A DNA stretch of 64,000 bases, from the NCBI GenBank assembly GCA_965116785.1, contig OZ220731.1, forward strand, positions 3,534,001 to 3,598,000, read 5' to 3'. Source of the stretch: Bin87 sp965116785 (GTDB taxonomy: Bacteria; Chloroflexota; Dehalococcoidia; Lucifugimonadales; UBA3495). The translations under genes and the position numbers were made by a program. The notes under the pieces are model-generated. The model saw only the letters and a program-made list of their open reading frames with translations. It was not told where the DNA came from and searched no databases. Positions 16,183-24,800 of this stretch are shown here, in pieces; the stretch's first letter is position 1; every line of letters begins with the position of its first letter.

Positions 16183-16694
16183 CACCGCGTAATCGCGTAA
16201 ACAAACTGGTCGATGACCTGGCCGTCTTTGCTGACGCTCTTTTTCAGGCGGCCCTCGCACTGGTAGCCCACCTTCTCCAGCACCCGGGCCGAGGCAGGGT
16301 TCCACTCGTACACGTAGCCGTACACGCGCACCAGGTCGAACTCCTCGAAGGCGTACTCGGTGAACGCCCGCAGCACGGCCGTGGCGATGCCGCGTCCCCA
16401 GAACGGCTCCCCCAGCCAGTAGCCGATCTCTCCCGAGCGGCGATGGACGTCCCGCTGCGTCTGGAGCCCGATTCCACCGATCAACTCGGCCTCCGAGGCG
16501 ATGGCGAAGTCGGTTTCCCTGGCCTGCTGCGCCACCAGGTCGATCCAGGTCTCGGCGTGGGCCAGGGTGTACGGATACGGAAAGGCGTCGCGCAGGTTCC
16601 TCGACACGTTCCGGTTGTCGGCGTACCGGGCCAACGCCTCGGCGTCCTCGCGGCGGTAACTCCGGATCTGCCATTCACCCACGTCTATGCGCAT
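16182..16694 (-). CDS. GNAT-family N-acetyltransferase (RimJ/RimL-like)
   Basis: A 170-residue GNAT protein. The start at 16694 is chosen because the domain begins at WQIRSYRREDAEALARYADN and GGGAG lies just upstream; the longer open frame upstream is antisense to the next gene. The acetyl-CoA site is seen as YWLGEPFWGRGIATAVLRAF (the RGxGxA-type loop), and a C-terminal NPASARVLEKVGY motif is typical of RimJ/RimL-type enzymes acting on protein or small-molecule amines. It is divergently transcribed from another GNAT gene at 16806, sharing a 111-bp control region. Confidence 0.88.
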   Translation of the reverse strand: MRIDVGEWQIRSYRREDAEALARYADNRNVSRNLRDAFPYPYTLAHAETWIDLVAQQARETDFAIASEAELIGGIGLQTQRDVHRRSGEIGYWLGEPFWGRGIATAVLRAFTEYAFEEFDLVRVYGYVYEWNPASARVLEKVGYQCEGRLKKSVSKDGQVIDQFVYAITR

Positions 16695-16805
16695 CGCTCC
16701 CGACCTGTCCTGTCCAGCATACGGAATAGCATACGCCTCTGCGCGGATGACAAACCCGCGCCGCGATATACTGAAACGCCCAATCGGAGCAAATCTGGAG
16801 AAGTC

Positions 16806-17417
16806 ATGGCGACTGAACTCAATAATAAACTGGACCCCCAGCCGGTGACCCTGACCGGAAGCCTGGTTCGCCTGGAACCCCTCACCATGAAGCATGCGGA
16901 AGGAGTGTACGCGGCGGCAGCGGACGAATCGATATGGCGTTATTTGCCTCGGCCTGGATTCAGCAACCTGTTGGACGCGGAAGGTTGGATCGGAGAAGCC
17001 CTGGCAGGACAGGAGAAGGGGCAACAGATCCCGTTCGCCGTGGTGGACCGCGAAACCGATAAGGTGGCCGGCTCAACGTCATTCCTGGATATCGACCGAA
17101 ATCACCGGACGCTGGAAATCGGCTGGACCTGGTACGGGACTGCATGGCAACGCACGGGAGTCAACACCGAGTGCAAGTACCTGCTGATGCGCCACGCGTT
17201 TGAGGACCTGTCGGCAAGGCGGGTCAGCCTGAAGACCGACCACCGCAACGCCAGATCCCGGCAGGCGATCCTGAGGCTGGGCGCGGTGGAGGAGGGCACC
17301 TGGCGCAATCACCGCATCGCCTGGGACGGGGAGGACCGACATTCGGTGTTCTTCAGCGTCATCGTCTCCGAGTGGCCCGACGTGAAGCGCCGCTTGGAAG
17401 GCCTGATGCGGCGGTGA
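16806..17417 (+). CDS. GNAT-family N-acetyltransferase (RimJ/RimL-like)
   Basis: A 203-residue GNAT. The ATG follows CTGGAG by five bases. Landmarks are LVRLEPLTMKHAEGVYAA at the N-terminus, IGWTWYGTAWQRTGVNTECK at the acetyl-CoA loop and DHRNARSRQAILRLGAVEEG near the C-terminus. The pattern is that of the RimJ/RimL-like acetyltransferases common in Actinobacteria and Chloroflexi. The usual RGxGxA signature is changed to QRTGVNT, also seen in that subgroup. The divergent partner at 16694 is a different GNAT. The acceptor substrate is unknown. Confidence 0.87.
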   Translation: MATELNNKLDPQPVTLTGSLVRLEPLTMKHAEGVYAAAADESIWRYLPRPGFSNLLDAEGWIGEALAGQEKGQQIPFAVVDRETDKVAGSTSFLDIDRNHRTLEIGWTWYGTAWQRTGVNTECKYLLMRHAFEDLSARRVSLKTDHRNARSRQAILRLGAVEEGTWRNHRIAWDGEDRHSVFFSVIVSEWPDVKRRLEGLMRR

Positions 17418-17559
17418 CGCTCCCGCTGCAATAGGCTGGCGCCGACCCATCGCCCGGTGCCGGCCGGCGCGAGCGGTTATACTGGCAGCGCAACTCGCCG
17501 CAGCGCCGGATGGACCACTTCCGGACTGACTAGGCGAACCCGATGGAGGAACACACCAA

Positions 17560-18693
17560 ATGCACTGTGGAGTGATGGTCACCGGTTACAACCAGGGTGA
17601 CTGGCCGCGCCTGATGGCCGAGGACTACGATCGGGCGCCGGAGCGAACCGACGCCAGCAATATGGATGACACTCTCTACATGGGAGAACTGGTCGAGCCG
17701 CTGGGCTTCGACTCCATCTGGGCGACGGAGCATTACGGGTCCGCCTACTCCATGCAGCCCAACCCGCTGCAATACCTGGCCTACTGGGCCGGGCGCACCA
17801 GCCGGGTTGACGTGGGCACGGCCGTCGTCGTCGCCCCCTGGTGGAACCCGGTGCGGCTGGCCTCCGAGTTGTCCATGCTGGACATCCTGCTCAAGGGGCG
17901 CCGTCTGCACCTGGGCATCGGGCGCGGCATCGCCCCCCACGAGTACGCGTCGCTGGGCTACCCCATCGGCGAGTCCCACAAGTATTTCTACGACGTGATC
18001 AACGCCATCAAGGCCGCCGACGGCGCGGAACGCTTCGAGTTCCAGGGCGAGGTCTACGATATCCCGCCGACCACCATCCGGCCCCAGGCCCGGCACAAGG
18101 GCGAGCTGACCCGGGACATCAAGGTGGCGTTCACCACTGAGGCCTCGGCGCGGATGGCTGCCGAAAACGGCCTGGGCCAGATGTTCGTCGCCGGCGACGA
18201 TGTCGACGAGATGGTCGCCAAGGTGCGCCGCTTCAACCGGATCCGCAAGGAGCTGAGCCTGCCGCCGGACCAGCCCACCACGCTGCTGTGGATGTACTGC
18301 GCCGAGTCCACCGAGGAAGCGGAGGAGGGGTGGGTCTACTTCCACAACCAGCTCATGGCGGCGCAGCACCACTACTTCGAGTGGAACAACCCGGGCTACG
18401 AGGGCATACGCGGCTACGAGGAATACCTGACGCGCCAGCAGGCCGACGTGGGCACCGCCGACGCAAGCTTCAACGCCCGCCGCGCCACCCAACCCATCGG
18501 CACGCCGGACGAGATCATCGAAAAGATCCGGACCCTGCAGTGGACCATCAGCCTGGAGAAGGTGGTCATCCACATGTTCTACGGCGGGATGCCCCGGGAG
18601 AAAGCCGAAAAGAGCCTGCGACTCTTCGCCGAAAAGGTCCTGCCGGCGGTGCAGGCCATGCCCACGCCCATCAACCCCGACTCCCTGGAGTAG
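17560..18693 (+). CDS. LLM-class flavin-dependent monooxygenase
   Basis: A 377-residue luciferase-like TIM-barrel protein. Recognisable parts are LGFDSIWATEHYG, VDVGTAVVVAPWWNPVRLA, RRLHLGIGRGIAP and GTPDEIIEKIR. Family members use reduced FMN or F420 to oxidise organic compounds such as sulfonates, ketones or amides. A GGAGG site precedes the ATG by about ten bases. It lies 51 bases upstream of the Gfo/Idh gene and is probably co-transcribed with it. Two further LLM proteins are in the window (36660 and 43664), all clearly diverged from each other. Confidence 0.88.
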   Translation: MHCGVMVTGYNQGDWPRLMAEDYDRAPERTDASNMDDTLYMGELVEPLGFDSIWATEHYGSAYSMQPNPLQYLAYWAGRTSRVDVGTAVVVAPWWNPVRLASELSMLDILLKGRRLHLGIGRGIAPHEYASLGYPIGESHKYFYDVINAIKAADGAERFEFQGEVYDIPPTTIRPQARHKGELTRDIKVAFTTEASARMAAENGLGQMFVAGDDVDEMVAKVRRFNRIRKELSLPPDQPTTLLWMYCAESTEEAEEGWVYFHNQLMAAQHHYFEWNNPGYEGIRGYEEYLTRQQADVGTADASFNARRATQPIGTPDEIIEKIRTLQWTISLEKVVIHMFYGGMPREKAEKSLRLFAEKVLPAVQAMPTPINPDSLE

Positions 18694-18744
18694 GCCAGGG
18701 CCGCCGCAGAGTCACCCGCCCGTCACAACTCAGGAGCCCGCACC

Positions 18745-19845
18745 ATGACAGACAAGATCCGCCTCGGCTTTGTGGGGGCCAACGTCAATTCGACGTGGGC
18801 CGGCCAGTCGCACTTCCCCGCCCTGCTGGCCAGTCCCGATGTGGAATTCACCGCGGTTTGCACCACCAGGCCGGAGAGCGCGGAGGAGGCCCGGCAGGCC
18901 TTCGGCGCGAAGCTGGCCTTCCACGATTTCAACGAAATGGCGGCCTCGCCGGACATCGACGCCGTGGCCGTGGTGGTGCGCGTCCCGTCCCACTACGACC
19001 CGACCAGGGCCGCCATCGAGGCCGGCAAGCACGTCCTCACCGAGTGGCCCCTGGGTCGCACCACCTCCGAAGCCGAGGAGCTGACGGAACTGGCCCGAGC
19101 GAAGGGAGTGCAGACGGCGGTGGGATTGCAGTCCCGCGTCAGCCCCGCCCTGATGTACGTCAAGGACCTGATCGACACTGATTACGTGGGCGAGGTGATG
19201 ACCTGCACCGTCACCACGTTCCGGGACGGGCCGGTGAACCGCCAGTCCGGCGGCACCTGGCAGCGCGATCCCGCCATGGGCGCGAACACCCTGACCATCG
19301 CCACCGGCCACGTCATCGACGCCCTGCGCTTCGTTGCGGGCGACTTCAGGCGCGTCGCCTGCATGGTGACCAACCAGGTGCGTCAGTGGTACGAGACCGA
19401 CACCCAGCAGTACGTCGACGTCATGTCGCCGGACAACGTGCGGGTGTCGGGCGAGTTGGTGCGCGGCGCGGCTGCGGCAGTCCACGTGGGCGCCGTGCCC
19501 TGGGCCGGCAGCGGGTACCGCATGGAGATCTACGGCCGCGAAGCGACGCTGATCGTCACCGGCAGCGTGTCGTCGCAGCGCGGCGAGATGCTGCGCATCC
19601 AGGGCGCGCAGGGGAACCACGCATTGGAAGACCTCGAGATTCCCCAGCGTTTCATGTACGTGCCCGACGACTTTCCCCGGGGAGACCCGTACAACGTCGG
19701 GCAGCTTTACGCGCTGTTCGCCGAGGCAATCCGAACGGGTGAGACCGGTCGCCTGCCCACGTTCGATACCGCCGTGGGCCTCCATCGATTCCTCGATACC
19801 GTCAAGGAGGCGTCGGATAGCGGCCGGGAACTGCCCGTCGGCTGA
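18745..19845 (+). CDS. Gfo/Idh/MocA-family oxidoreductase, copy 1
   Basis: The Rossmann domain opens with IRLGFVGAN and continues through AGKHVLTEWPLGRTT, the conserved EKP-equivalent region, here EWP. The C-terminal alpha/beta domain has TIATGHVIDALRF, where His is the likely catalytic residue region. Such enzymes oxidise or reduce sugar or polyol-type substrates with NAD(P). The usual Lys of the EKP motif is replaced by Trp, which could alter catalysis. A close paralogue lies at 30644-31738. It follows the LLM gene by 51 bases and is preceded by AGGAG. Confidence 0.88.
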   Translation: MTDKIRLGFVGANVNSTWAGQSHFPALLASPDVEFTAVCTTRPESAEEARQAFGAKLAFHDFNEMAASPDIDAVAVVVRVPSHYDPTRAAIEAGKHVLTEWPLGRTTSEAEELTELARAKGVQTAVGLQSRVSPALMYVKDLIDTDYVGEVMTCTVTTFRDGPVNRQSGGTWQRDPAMGANTLTIATGHVIDALRFVAGDFRRVACMVTNQVRQWYETDTQQYVDVMSPDNVRVSGELVRGAAAAVHVGAVPWAGSGYRMEIYGREATLIVTGSVSSQRGEMLRIQGAQGNHALEDLEIPQRFMYVPDDFPRGDPYNVGQLYALFAEAIRTGETGRLPTFDTAVGLHRFLDTVKEASDSGRELPVG

Positions 19846-19885
19846 GATTCCGGACCGGCCATCCTGCGAACGTTTCCGAGGCATA

Positions 19886-19915
19886 GCCCCGCCAGCCGTT
19901 CCCGGCCGGCGGGGC
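19886..19915. terminator. GC-rich hairpin after the Gfo/Idh gene
   Basis: GCCCCGCC pairs with GGCGGGGC around a 14-base interior. It stands 41 bases after the gene stop, between convergent genes. No U-tract is present, so this is a possible terminator only. The rest of 19846-20153 shows nothing else recognisable. Confidence 0.4.
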
Positions 19916-20153
19916 ACCAACCTGCCGACCTATAGGCCGGCGCGCGGGATAATAATGCGGCGATGGAGATTCCGCCAGTCGTCTCGCTAATCGGGGGTCG
20001 CTGTGTGCTCTGAATGAGCCTCGCCGGGTCGAACCGATTGCGCACACCACATGCGGGCGTATTACACCGTCATGCCCGTGCGTGACCCAAATGCCTTACA
20101 TCCCACCCGTCGACTGACCGTTTTGGAAATCTGCGCCCCGGCCCCCTCCGTCG

Positions 20154-21155
20154 TCAGATCCCCAGCAGCGCTTCCAGATTTCTCCAGGAAATCTTTTCCT
20201 TTTCCTCCCGGGTCAGGCTTTCCAGGCCTTCCAGCCACCCGCCCGGCGAGGGGTCCCAGCCCACGAAGGGCCAGTCGCTGCCGATGACCACGCGGTCTAT
20301 GCCGACGCTGTCGATGAGGAACCGCAGGCCGGCCTCGCTGCTGGTCAGGAAATCGTAGTAGATCTGCTTCTGGTATGCACTTGGCGGCTTGCGAATGTGC
20401 ACCCTCGCCTCCGAGCGCACCTGCCAGCCGTGGTCCAGCCGGCCCATGCCGAAGCAGGCCCCGCCGCCGCCGTGCGCAATGCAAACCCGCAGGTTCGGGC
20501 ACTCGTCCAGCACGCCGCTGAAGATCAGGGTCGCTACCAGCAGGGCATCCTCCAGTACGACGCCCACGCTGTTGGGGATGCCGTAACGCAGCGTCCGCTC
20601 AGTCGCCATGATGTTGTCCTGCGGCTGCGGGTGGAAGAACAGCAGGGCGTCCAGCTCCTCGGCGGCCTTGAACAGCGGCAGGAAGTGCGGCTCGTCCCAG
20701 TTCTGCCCGTTGACCACCATGTCCAGCTCGGCGCCCTTGAGCCCCAGGACCTTCACGGCCCTTTCCAATTCCGCGATGGACGCGTCGACATCCTGCGCCG
20801 GCAGCGTGGCCAGGCCGGCGAAGCGGTCGGGCCACTTCCGGGTCATGCCCGCGATCTCGTCGTTGACCTCTTGCGACGCCTTGATCGCCTCCGCAGTCTC
20901 CCAGTGGTACGGAAACAGCGGGGTGTGGATGGACACCACCTGCACGTCCGTCCCCTCGGCATCCATGTCCGCCAGCCGTTCCTCCGGCGTGTACCGGACC
21001 TTGGGCGAGTTGATCAGGATGCGCTTGCCGTTGCCCACGATGAACTCGAGGTCGCCCTGGGCCTCGTGCCGCATCCCGTGCCAGTCGTCGCCGTTGGCGA
21101 AGGCCTTCCACAGAATCTGCGGAGCCAGGTGGGTGTGAACGTCAATGTGTCTCAC
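20154..21155 (-). CDS. ACMSD-like metal-dependent amidohydrolase/decarboxylase, copy 1
   Basis: The 333-residue protein starts at a GTG with GGAGGG eight bases upstream. It has the amidohydrolase-2 layout: HIDVHTHLAPQ with the HxH metal ligands, LLFFHPQPQDN with the third His region, RVCIAHGGGGACFGMGR, and VVIGSDWPF carrying the catalytic Asp. Relatives include aminocarboxymuconate-semialdehyde decarboxylase and gamma-resorcylate decarboxylase, as well as hydrolases. The neighbouring copy at 21306 shares all motifs. A role in aromatic or ring-cleavage product decarboxylation is plausible but not shown. Confidence 0.87.
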   Translation of the reverse strand: MRHIDVHTHLAPQILWKAFANGDDWHGMRHEAQGDLEFIVGNGKRILINSPKVRYTPEERLADMDAEGTDVQVVSIHTPLFPYHWETAEAIKASQEVNDEIAGMTRKWPDRFAGLATLPAQDVDASIAELERAVKVLGLKGAELDMVVNGQNWDEPHFLPLFKAAEELDALLFFHPQPQDNIMATERTLRYGIPNSVGVVLEDALLVATLIFSGVLDECPNLRVCIAHGGGGACFGMGRLDHGWQVRSEARVHIRKPPSAYQKQIYYDFLTSSEAGLRFLIDSVGIDRVVIGSDWPFVGWDPSPGGWLEGLESLTREEKEKISWRNLEALLGI

Positions 21156-21179
21156 GGGTCATCCCTCCGGGACATTATC

Positions 21180-21274
21180 CAGTCATTGCGAGCGAAGCGC
21201 GGCAATCTCGTCGGGGCAAGGAACGCCGGTGCGGGCACGAGATCGCCGCGTCGCTTCGCTCCTCGCGATGACAC
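21180..21274. repeat. Palindromic repeat family A
   Basis: A complete copy between the two paralogous amidohydrolase genes, with arms AGTCATTGCGAGCGAAGCGC and TCGCTCCTCGCGATGACA. This is the same position relative to a duplicated gene pair as the copy at 14802. Confidence 0.85.
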
Positions 21275-21305
21275 ACTGGGTACGTGCCAGCGTACGCATC
21301 GCATG

Positions 21306-22301
21306 TCAGATCCCCAGCAGCGTTTCGAGGTTCTTCCACAGGATGGCGTCCTTCTCGTCCTGGGTCAGGGTGTCCATGGCCAGGATCCACGAAACGGGCC
21401 AGTCCTGCGCCATGTCGTAGGGCCAGTCGGTGCCGAAAACCACCCGGTCGATGCCCACCGAGTCGATCAGGAACCGCAGCGATTCCTCGGTGTACACGAT
21501 GCAGTCGTAGTAGAACCGGCTCAGGTATTGGCTGGGCGGGTGGGCTGCCACTCGTTGGGACTCCGGTGTGCGCTCCCAGCCCCGGTCCATGCGGCCCGCA
21601 CCGTAGCAGGCGTAGCCGCCCCCGTGGGACAGGCAGATGCGCAGGTCGGGGCAGGCGTCCATGACGCCGCCCATCACCAGCGCGGCGAAGGTCAGCGTGC
21701 GGTCGGCCAGGTTCCCCACCGAGTTGGGCAGGTGGTAGCGCTTGATGCGCGCGTCCACGATGGTGTCGCCCGACTGGTGAAACAGGATCACCGCCCCCAG
21801 CTGCTCGGCGGCCTTCCAGAAGGGCATGAACTCCGGTTCGTCCAGCAGCTTGCCGTTGATCTTGTCGTCGATCATGGCGCCCTTGAACCCCAGGTTCACC
21901 ATGACCCGCTCCAGCTCCGCGATGGCGGCGGGCACGTCCTGCATGGGCAACGTCGCCAGGCCCGAGAACCGCTCGGGCCACGACTGCATCATCTGGCTGA
22001 TCTCGTCGTTGCACTCCCGCGACGTGGCAACGGTCACGTCCCGGTCCATGTCGTAGTTGTAGAAGCCGCCGAAGGGCGAGACCACGTGCACGTCCACGCC
22101 CAGGGAGTCCATGTCGGCCAGGCGTTGCTCCGGCGTCCAGCTGGCCTTGGGCGGAAGCTGACCCCGCGCGCTCCCCGACACGAGGACGGGCCTCCCCTGG
22201 GCGTTGGTTTCACGCCGCAGCGTGTGCCAGTCGCCGCCGCCCTCGGTGGCGCGCCAGAAGCACTGCGGCGTCAGGTGGGCATGAATGTCGATGCTGCGCA
22301 T
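21306..22301 (-). CDS. ACMSD-like metal-dependent amidohydrolase/decarboxylase, copy 2
   Basis: A 331-residue paralogue of the gene at 20154. Motifs are SIDIHAHLTPQ, AVILFHQSGDTI, RICLSHGGGYACYGAGR, FYYDCIVYTEESLRFLIDSVG and VVFGTDWPYD. AGGAG precedes the ATG by seven bases. The pair share gene order and strand and are separated only by a family A repeat, which points to tandem duplication followed by divergence. Conserved metal ligands indicate both are catalytically competent. The substrate is unknown. Confidence 0.87.
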   Translation of the reverse strand: MRSIDIHAHLTPQCFWRATEGGGDWHTLRRETNAQGRPVLVSGSARGQLPPKASWTPEQRLADMDSLGVDVHVVSPFGGFYNYDMDRDVTVATSRECNDEISQMMQSWPERFSGLATLPMQDVPAAIAELERVMVNLGFKGAMIDDKINGKLLDEPEFMPFWKAAEQLGAVILFHQSGDTIVDARIKRYHLPNSVGNLADRTLTFAALVMGGVMDACPDLRICLSHGGGYACYGAGRMDRGWERTPESQRVAAHPPSQYLSRFYYDCIVYTEESLRFLIDSVGIDRVVFGTDWPYDMAQDWPVSWILAMDTLTQDEKDAILWKNLETLLGI

Positions 22302-22344
22302 GTTCGTCTCCTGCTGGGAGATTGCCGCTGATGGTGGGTTCGAA

Positions 22345-23715
22345 TCAGTTTGCGCGGCCGCCGGTCAACCGGCCGGTCAGGACTTCGCTGCGGCTGGACC
22401 ACGCCAGGTCCAGGATGTGTTCCATCATGTCGTCGGGCACCCGGTGGTGTTCACCAACCCAGGCAACCTCGTCGGCCAGCGTTATCCCGAATATCCCCGG
22501 ATCATCGCTGGCGACGACGAACGGCGCGTCGCTGGCGATGAACTGCTTCACCGGGTGATTTTCCGGGTTGGTGATTCCCCCGATGCGCCGGTTTGACGTG
22601 GGACACACTTCGATCACGGCGCCCAAATCTCGGACGCATCGGATGGCAAACTCCTGGCGTTGCCGCAACTCGGCGAGTTTCGCGTCGTCGTATTCCATCG
22701 TGACCCGGTGGTCCATCGGCAGATCGCCAATGCGTTCCAACTCCTCCGTGGCGGTGCCCACGTCCACGTGGACGCCAAACTCCGCCAACCCTTCCCGGTG
22801 TCTCAAATCATACCGCAATTGATCCATGCGCTCCGCGACGCTTTCGGTCCGGGTGTGCCGGCCGTACCGCTCGGGGTCGACGCCCAGCGCGATGGCGTGA
22901 CCCAGGCGGTGCGCGCCCAGTTCCGCGGCTTCGTGAACCCAGCGCACGGCGCTTTCCAGGGACTTGTCGTTGAAACTCTCTCCAACGTGATACAGGATGG
23001 CCAAAGCCCGCTCGGGATGTCGGAGGTTGAAATCCCTGACCGCATCGAAGAACTGACGCTGGTCCTTGGGCGGAAAACCCTCTTCCAGATAGCAGAAGTC
23101 AACGCCGGTCAGCAGGTGCCCCAGCGGACCCAGCGCCGCGCGCTGGACCAGCTCCCAGTTCGGCCAGGGGTCCTCCCTGGGGAGACTTATGGCGAGCCTC
23201 GCCTGTATGCCGGCGTCCTCGTACGCTGCGTACGTCCTCAACATCGCCAGCAACATTTCTCGCGACTGGGCTTGCGCACCATCCGGGCCGAGCGTCATCC
23301 GGTGCTCCACGTAGCCGAGATTTTGGCTGTGTTGCCGAGCGATGATTTTACGGATGAACATGCACGTTTCGTCGATGACCGCCGACGCTGGCAAGTCACC
23401 CCGCCAGAATCCGGACATGACCCCGCCGTGGTTCAGCATGTTGTATTTGGCCTGGAACCTGTCGAAGTTGCCGGCATCGTCGTCGCCGAACACGAACAGC
23501 CGGTCAAAATCGGCCCCAGCGCTGGCAACGCCGCGGCGGTACTGCTGCAAAATCTCCGCGATGGCCGGCGTGACTCCATAGACCCGCCGGTAGTTGTCCC
23601 GATACCGGGTCCAGTCCACATCCCGGTCACTCAGGAAATCCAGAAAGTCCGAGGAATGGATACACCCGTACAGATGGGTGTGCAGGTCGGCCAGCTTTCT
23701 ATGGTGCGCGTTCAT
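22345..23715 (-). CDS. Adenosine deaminase-family hydrolase
   Basis: The 456-residue protein has DLHTHLYGCI (HxH zinc ligands), LAILYHVGES, GAHRLGHAIAL, VIEVCPTSNRRIG and VVASDDPGIFG, the ordered motifs of the adenosine/AMP deaminase superfamily, including the Asp-Asp pair at the zinc site. It is longer than typical adenosine deaminase (about 340 residues), with an N-terminal insertion between residues 25 and 130. The substrate may therefore be another purine or an unrelated aminohydrolase substrate. It is in a minus-strand run with the amidohydrolases and a deacetylase, a setting that fits breakdown of nitrogen-rich organic compounds. Confidence 0.85.
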   Translation of the reverse strand: MNAHHRKLADLHTHLYGCIHSSDFLDFLSDRDVDWTRYRDNYRRVYGVTPAIAEILQQYRRGVASAGADFDRLFVFGDDDAGNFDRFQAKYNMLNHGGVMSGFWRGDLPASAVIDETCMFIRKIIARQHSQNLGYVEHRMTLGPDGAQAQSREMLLAMLRTYAAYEDAGIQARLAISLPREDPWPNWELVQRAALGPLGHLLTGVDFCYLEEGFPPKDQRQFFDAVRDFNLRHPERALAILYHVGESFNDKSLESAVRWVHEAAELGAHRLGHAIALGVDPERYGRHTRTESVAERMDQLRYDLRHREGLAEFGVHVDVGTATEELERIGDLPMDHRVTMEYDDAKLAELRQRQEFAIRCVRDLGAVIEVCPTSNRRIGGITNPENHPVKQFIASDAPFVVASDDPGIFGITLADEVAWVGEHHRVPDDMMEHILDLAWSSRSEVLTGRLTGGRAN

Positions 23716-23781
23716 TCGTAACTACCAGTCGACTCGGTCACTCCCAGTGTCTACCGGACGGTTTGGAGCACATCGGCGCTC

Positions 23782-24663
23782 TCAGCCGCGCGGCTTCCGC
23801 GCCAGGAAGTCGTCGGCAATCTCCTCGAACGTCACGAACCGCACGCCGTCGTGGGAGCGGATGTACTCGATGATGCGCTCCAGCATCAGCAGCACCTGCG
23901 GACGCCCGCTGACGTCCGGGTGGATGGTGATTGGGAAGACCGCGTCGTCATATTCCCGGTACACCCAATCGAACTGGTCCCGCCACATCTGCTCGATGTC
24001 GCGGGGGTTGACGAAGCCGTGGCTGTTGGGCGACTTCTTGATGAACATCATCGGGGGCAGGTCGTCCAGGTACCAGTTGGCCGGTATCTCCACCAAATCG
24101 GTCTCCTCGCCCCGCTCCAGGGCGTGCATCCAGTAGTCGGCCGGCATGGCGAAGTCGATTTTGGTCCACTTGTCGCCGACGCGGACGTAGTAGCACTCGA
24201 AGTCCTTGTGCATCAGGCTGTGGTCGTACTTGATGCCGTGCTTCAGCAGCAGCTCGTTGGTCACGTGGCTGAACTCCCACCACGGCGCGACGTAGCCCCG
24301 GGGCCGCTTGCCCGAGAGCTCGGTGATCAGGTCGATGCACCGCAGCAGCACCGCCTCCTCCTGCTCCGGCGACATGGAGATGGGGTTCTCGTGGGAGTAA
24401 CCGTGCATGCCCACCTCGTGGCCCTGCTCCACGATCATCCGGCACTCGGCGGGGAAGGTCTCGATGGAGTGGCCCGGGATGAACCAACTGGTCCTGATAT
24501 CCAGCCGTTCGAAGAGCTTCAGCAGGCGGGGCGTGCCCACTTCGCCGGCGAACAGGCCACGGGAGATGTCGTCGGGCGAGTCCTCGCCGCCGTAGGATCC
24601 CAACCAGCCACCCACGGCGTCCAGGTCAACGCCGATGGCGCACAGAATTTGTTTGTCGGCCAT
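23782..24663 (-). CDS. Polysaccharide deacetylase-family protein
   Basis: A 293-residue NodB-fold protein with AIGVDLDAV (Asp pair region), a typical HGYSHENP (HxxxH-type metal motif), GYVAPWWEFS and FPITIHPDVSGRP near the end. These keep the classical zinc ligands better than the two PuuE-like proteins at 13800 and 14921, so hydrolysis of an N-acetyl or ring amide bond is likely. The start is supported by GAGGAG eight bases upstream. It may act with the adjacent deaminase-like enzyme, from whose start it is 66 bases away. Confidence 0.87.
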   Translation of the reverse strand: MADKQILCAIGVDLDAVGGWLGSYGGEDSPDDISRGLFAGEVGTPRLLKLFERLDIRTSWFIPGHSIETFPAECRMIVEQGHEVGMHGYSHENPISMSPEQEEAVLLRCIDLITELSGKRPRGYVAPWWEFSHVTNELLLKHGIKYDHSLMHKDFECYYVRVGDKWTKIDFAMPADYWMHALERGEETDLVEIPANWYLDDLPPMMFIKKSPNSHGFVNPRDIEQMWRDQFDWVYREYDDAVFPITIHPDVSGRPQVLLMLERIIEYIRSHDGVRFVTFEEIADDFLARKPRG

Positions 24664-24743
24664 GGTGCTTATCTCCTCGAAGGGGTCTGCTCAAGGTACG
24701 AAAACGTGGGGCGTATAGTACCCGAAACCGGGACAGTTGATAC

Positions 24744-24774
24744 AAGAAAACGGGGGCGACCATCGGTCGCCCCC
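24744..24774 (-). terminator. Rho-independent terminator of the coiled-coil protein gene
   Basis: On the minus strand GGGGGCGACC and GGTCGCCCCC form a perfect 10-bp stem with a 3-base loop, followed by GTTTTCTTG. It lies 27 bases downstream of the stop at 24801. Confidence 0.8.
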
Positions 24775-24800
24775 AGCCATTTCTTCTGCGGGAAAGCCGG

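Noticed and set aside
16695..17024. N-terminal extension of the minus-strand GNAT protein
   Set aside because: The upstream residues are antisense to the divergent GNAT gene and unlike any GNAT; the start at 16694 fits domain and ribosome site.
20397..22331. 644-codon plus-strand open frame
   Set aside because: It is antisense to the two amidohydrolase genes and crosses a family A repeat; the minus-strand frames carry the metal-binding motifs.
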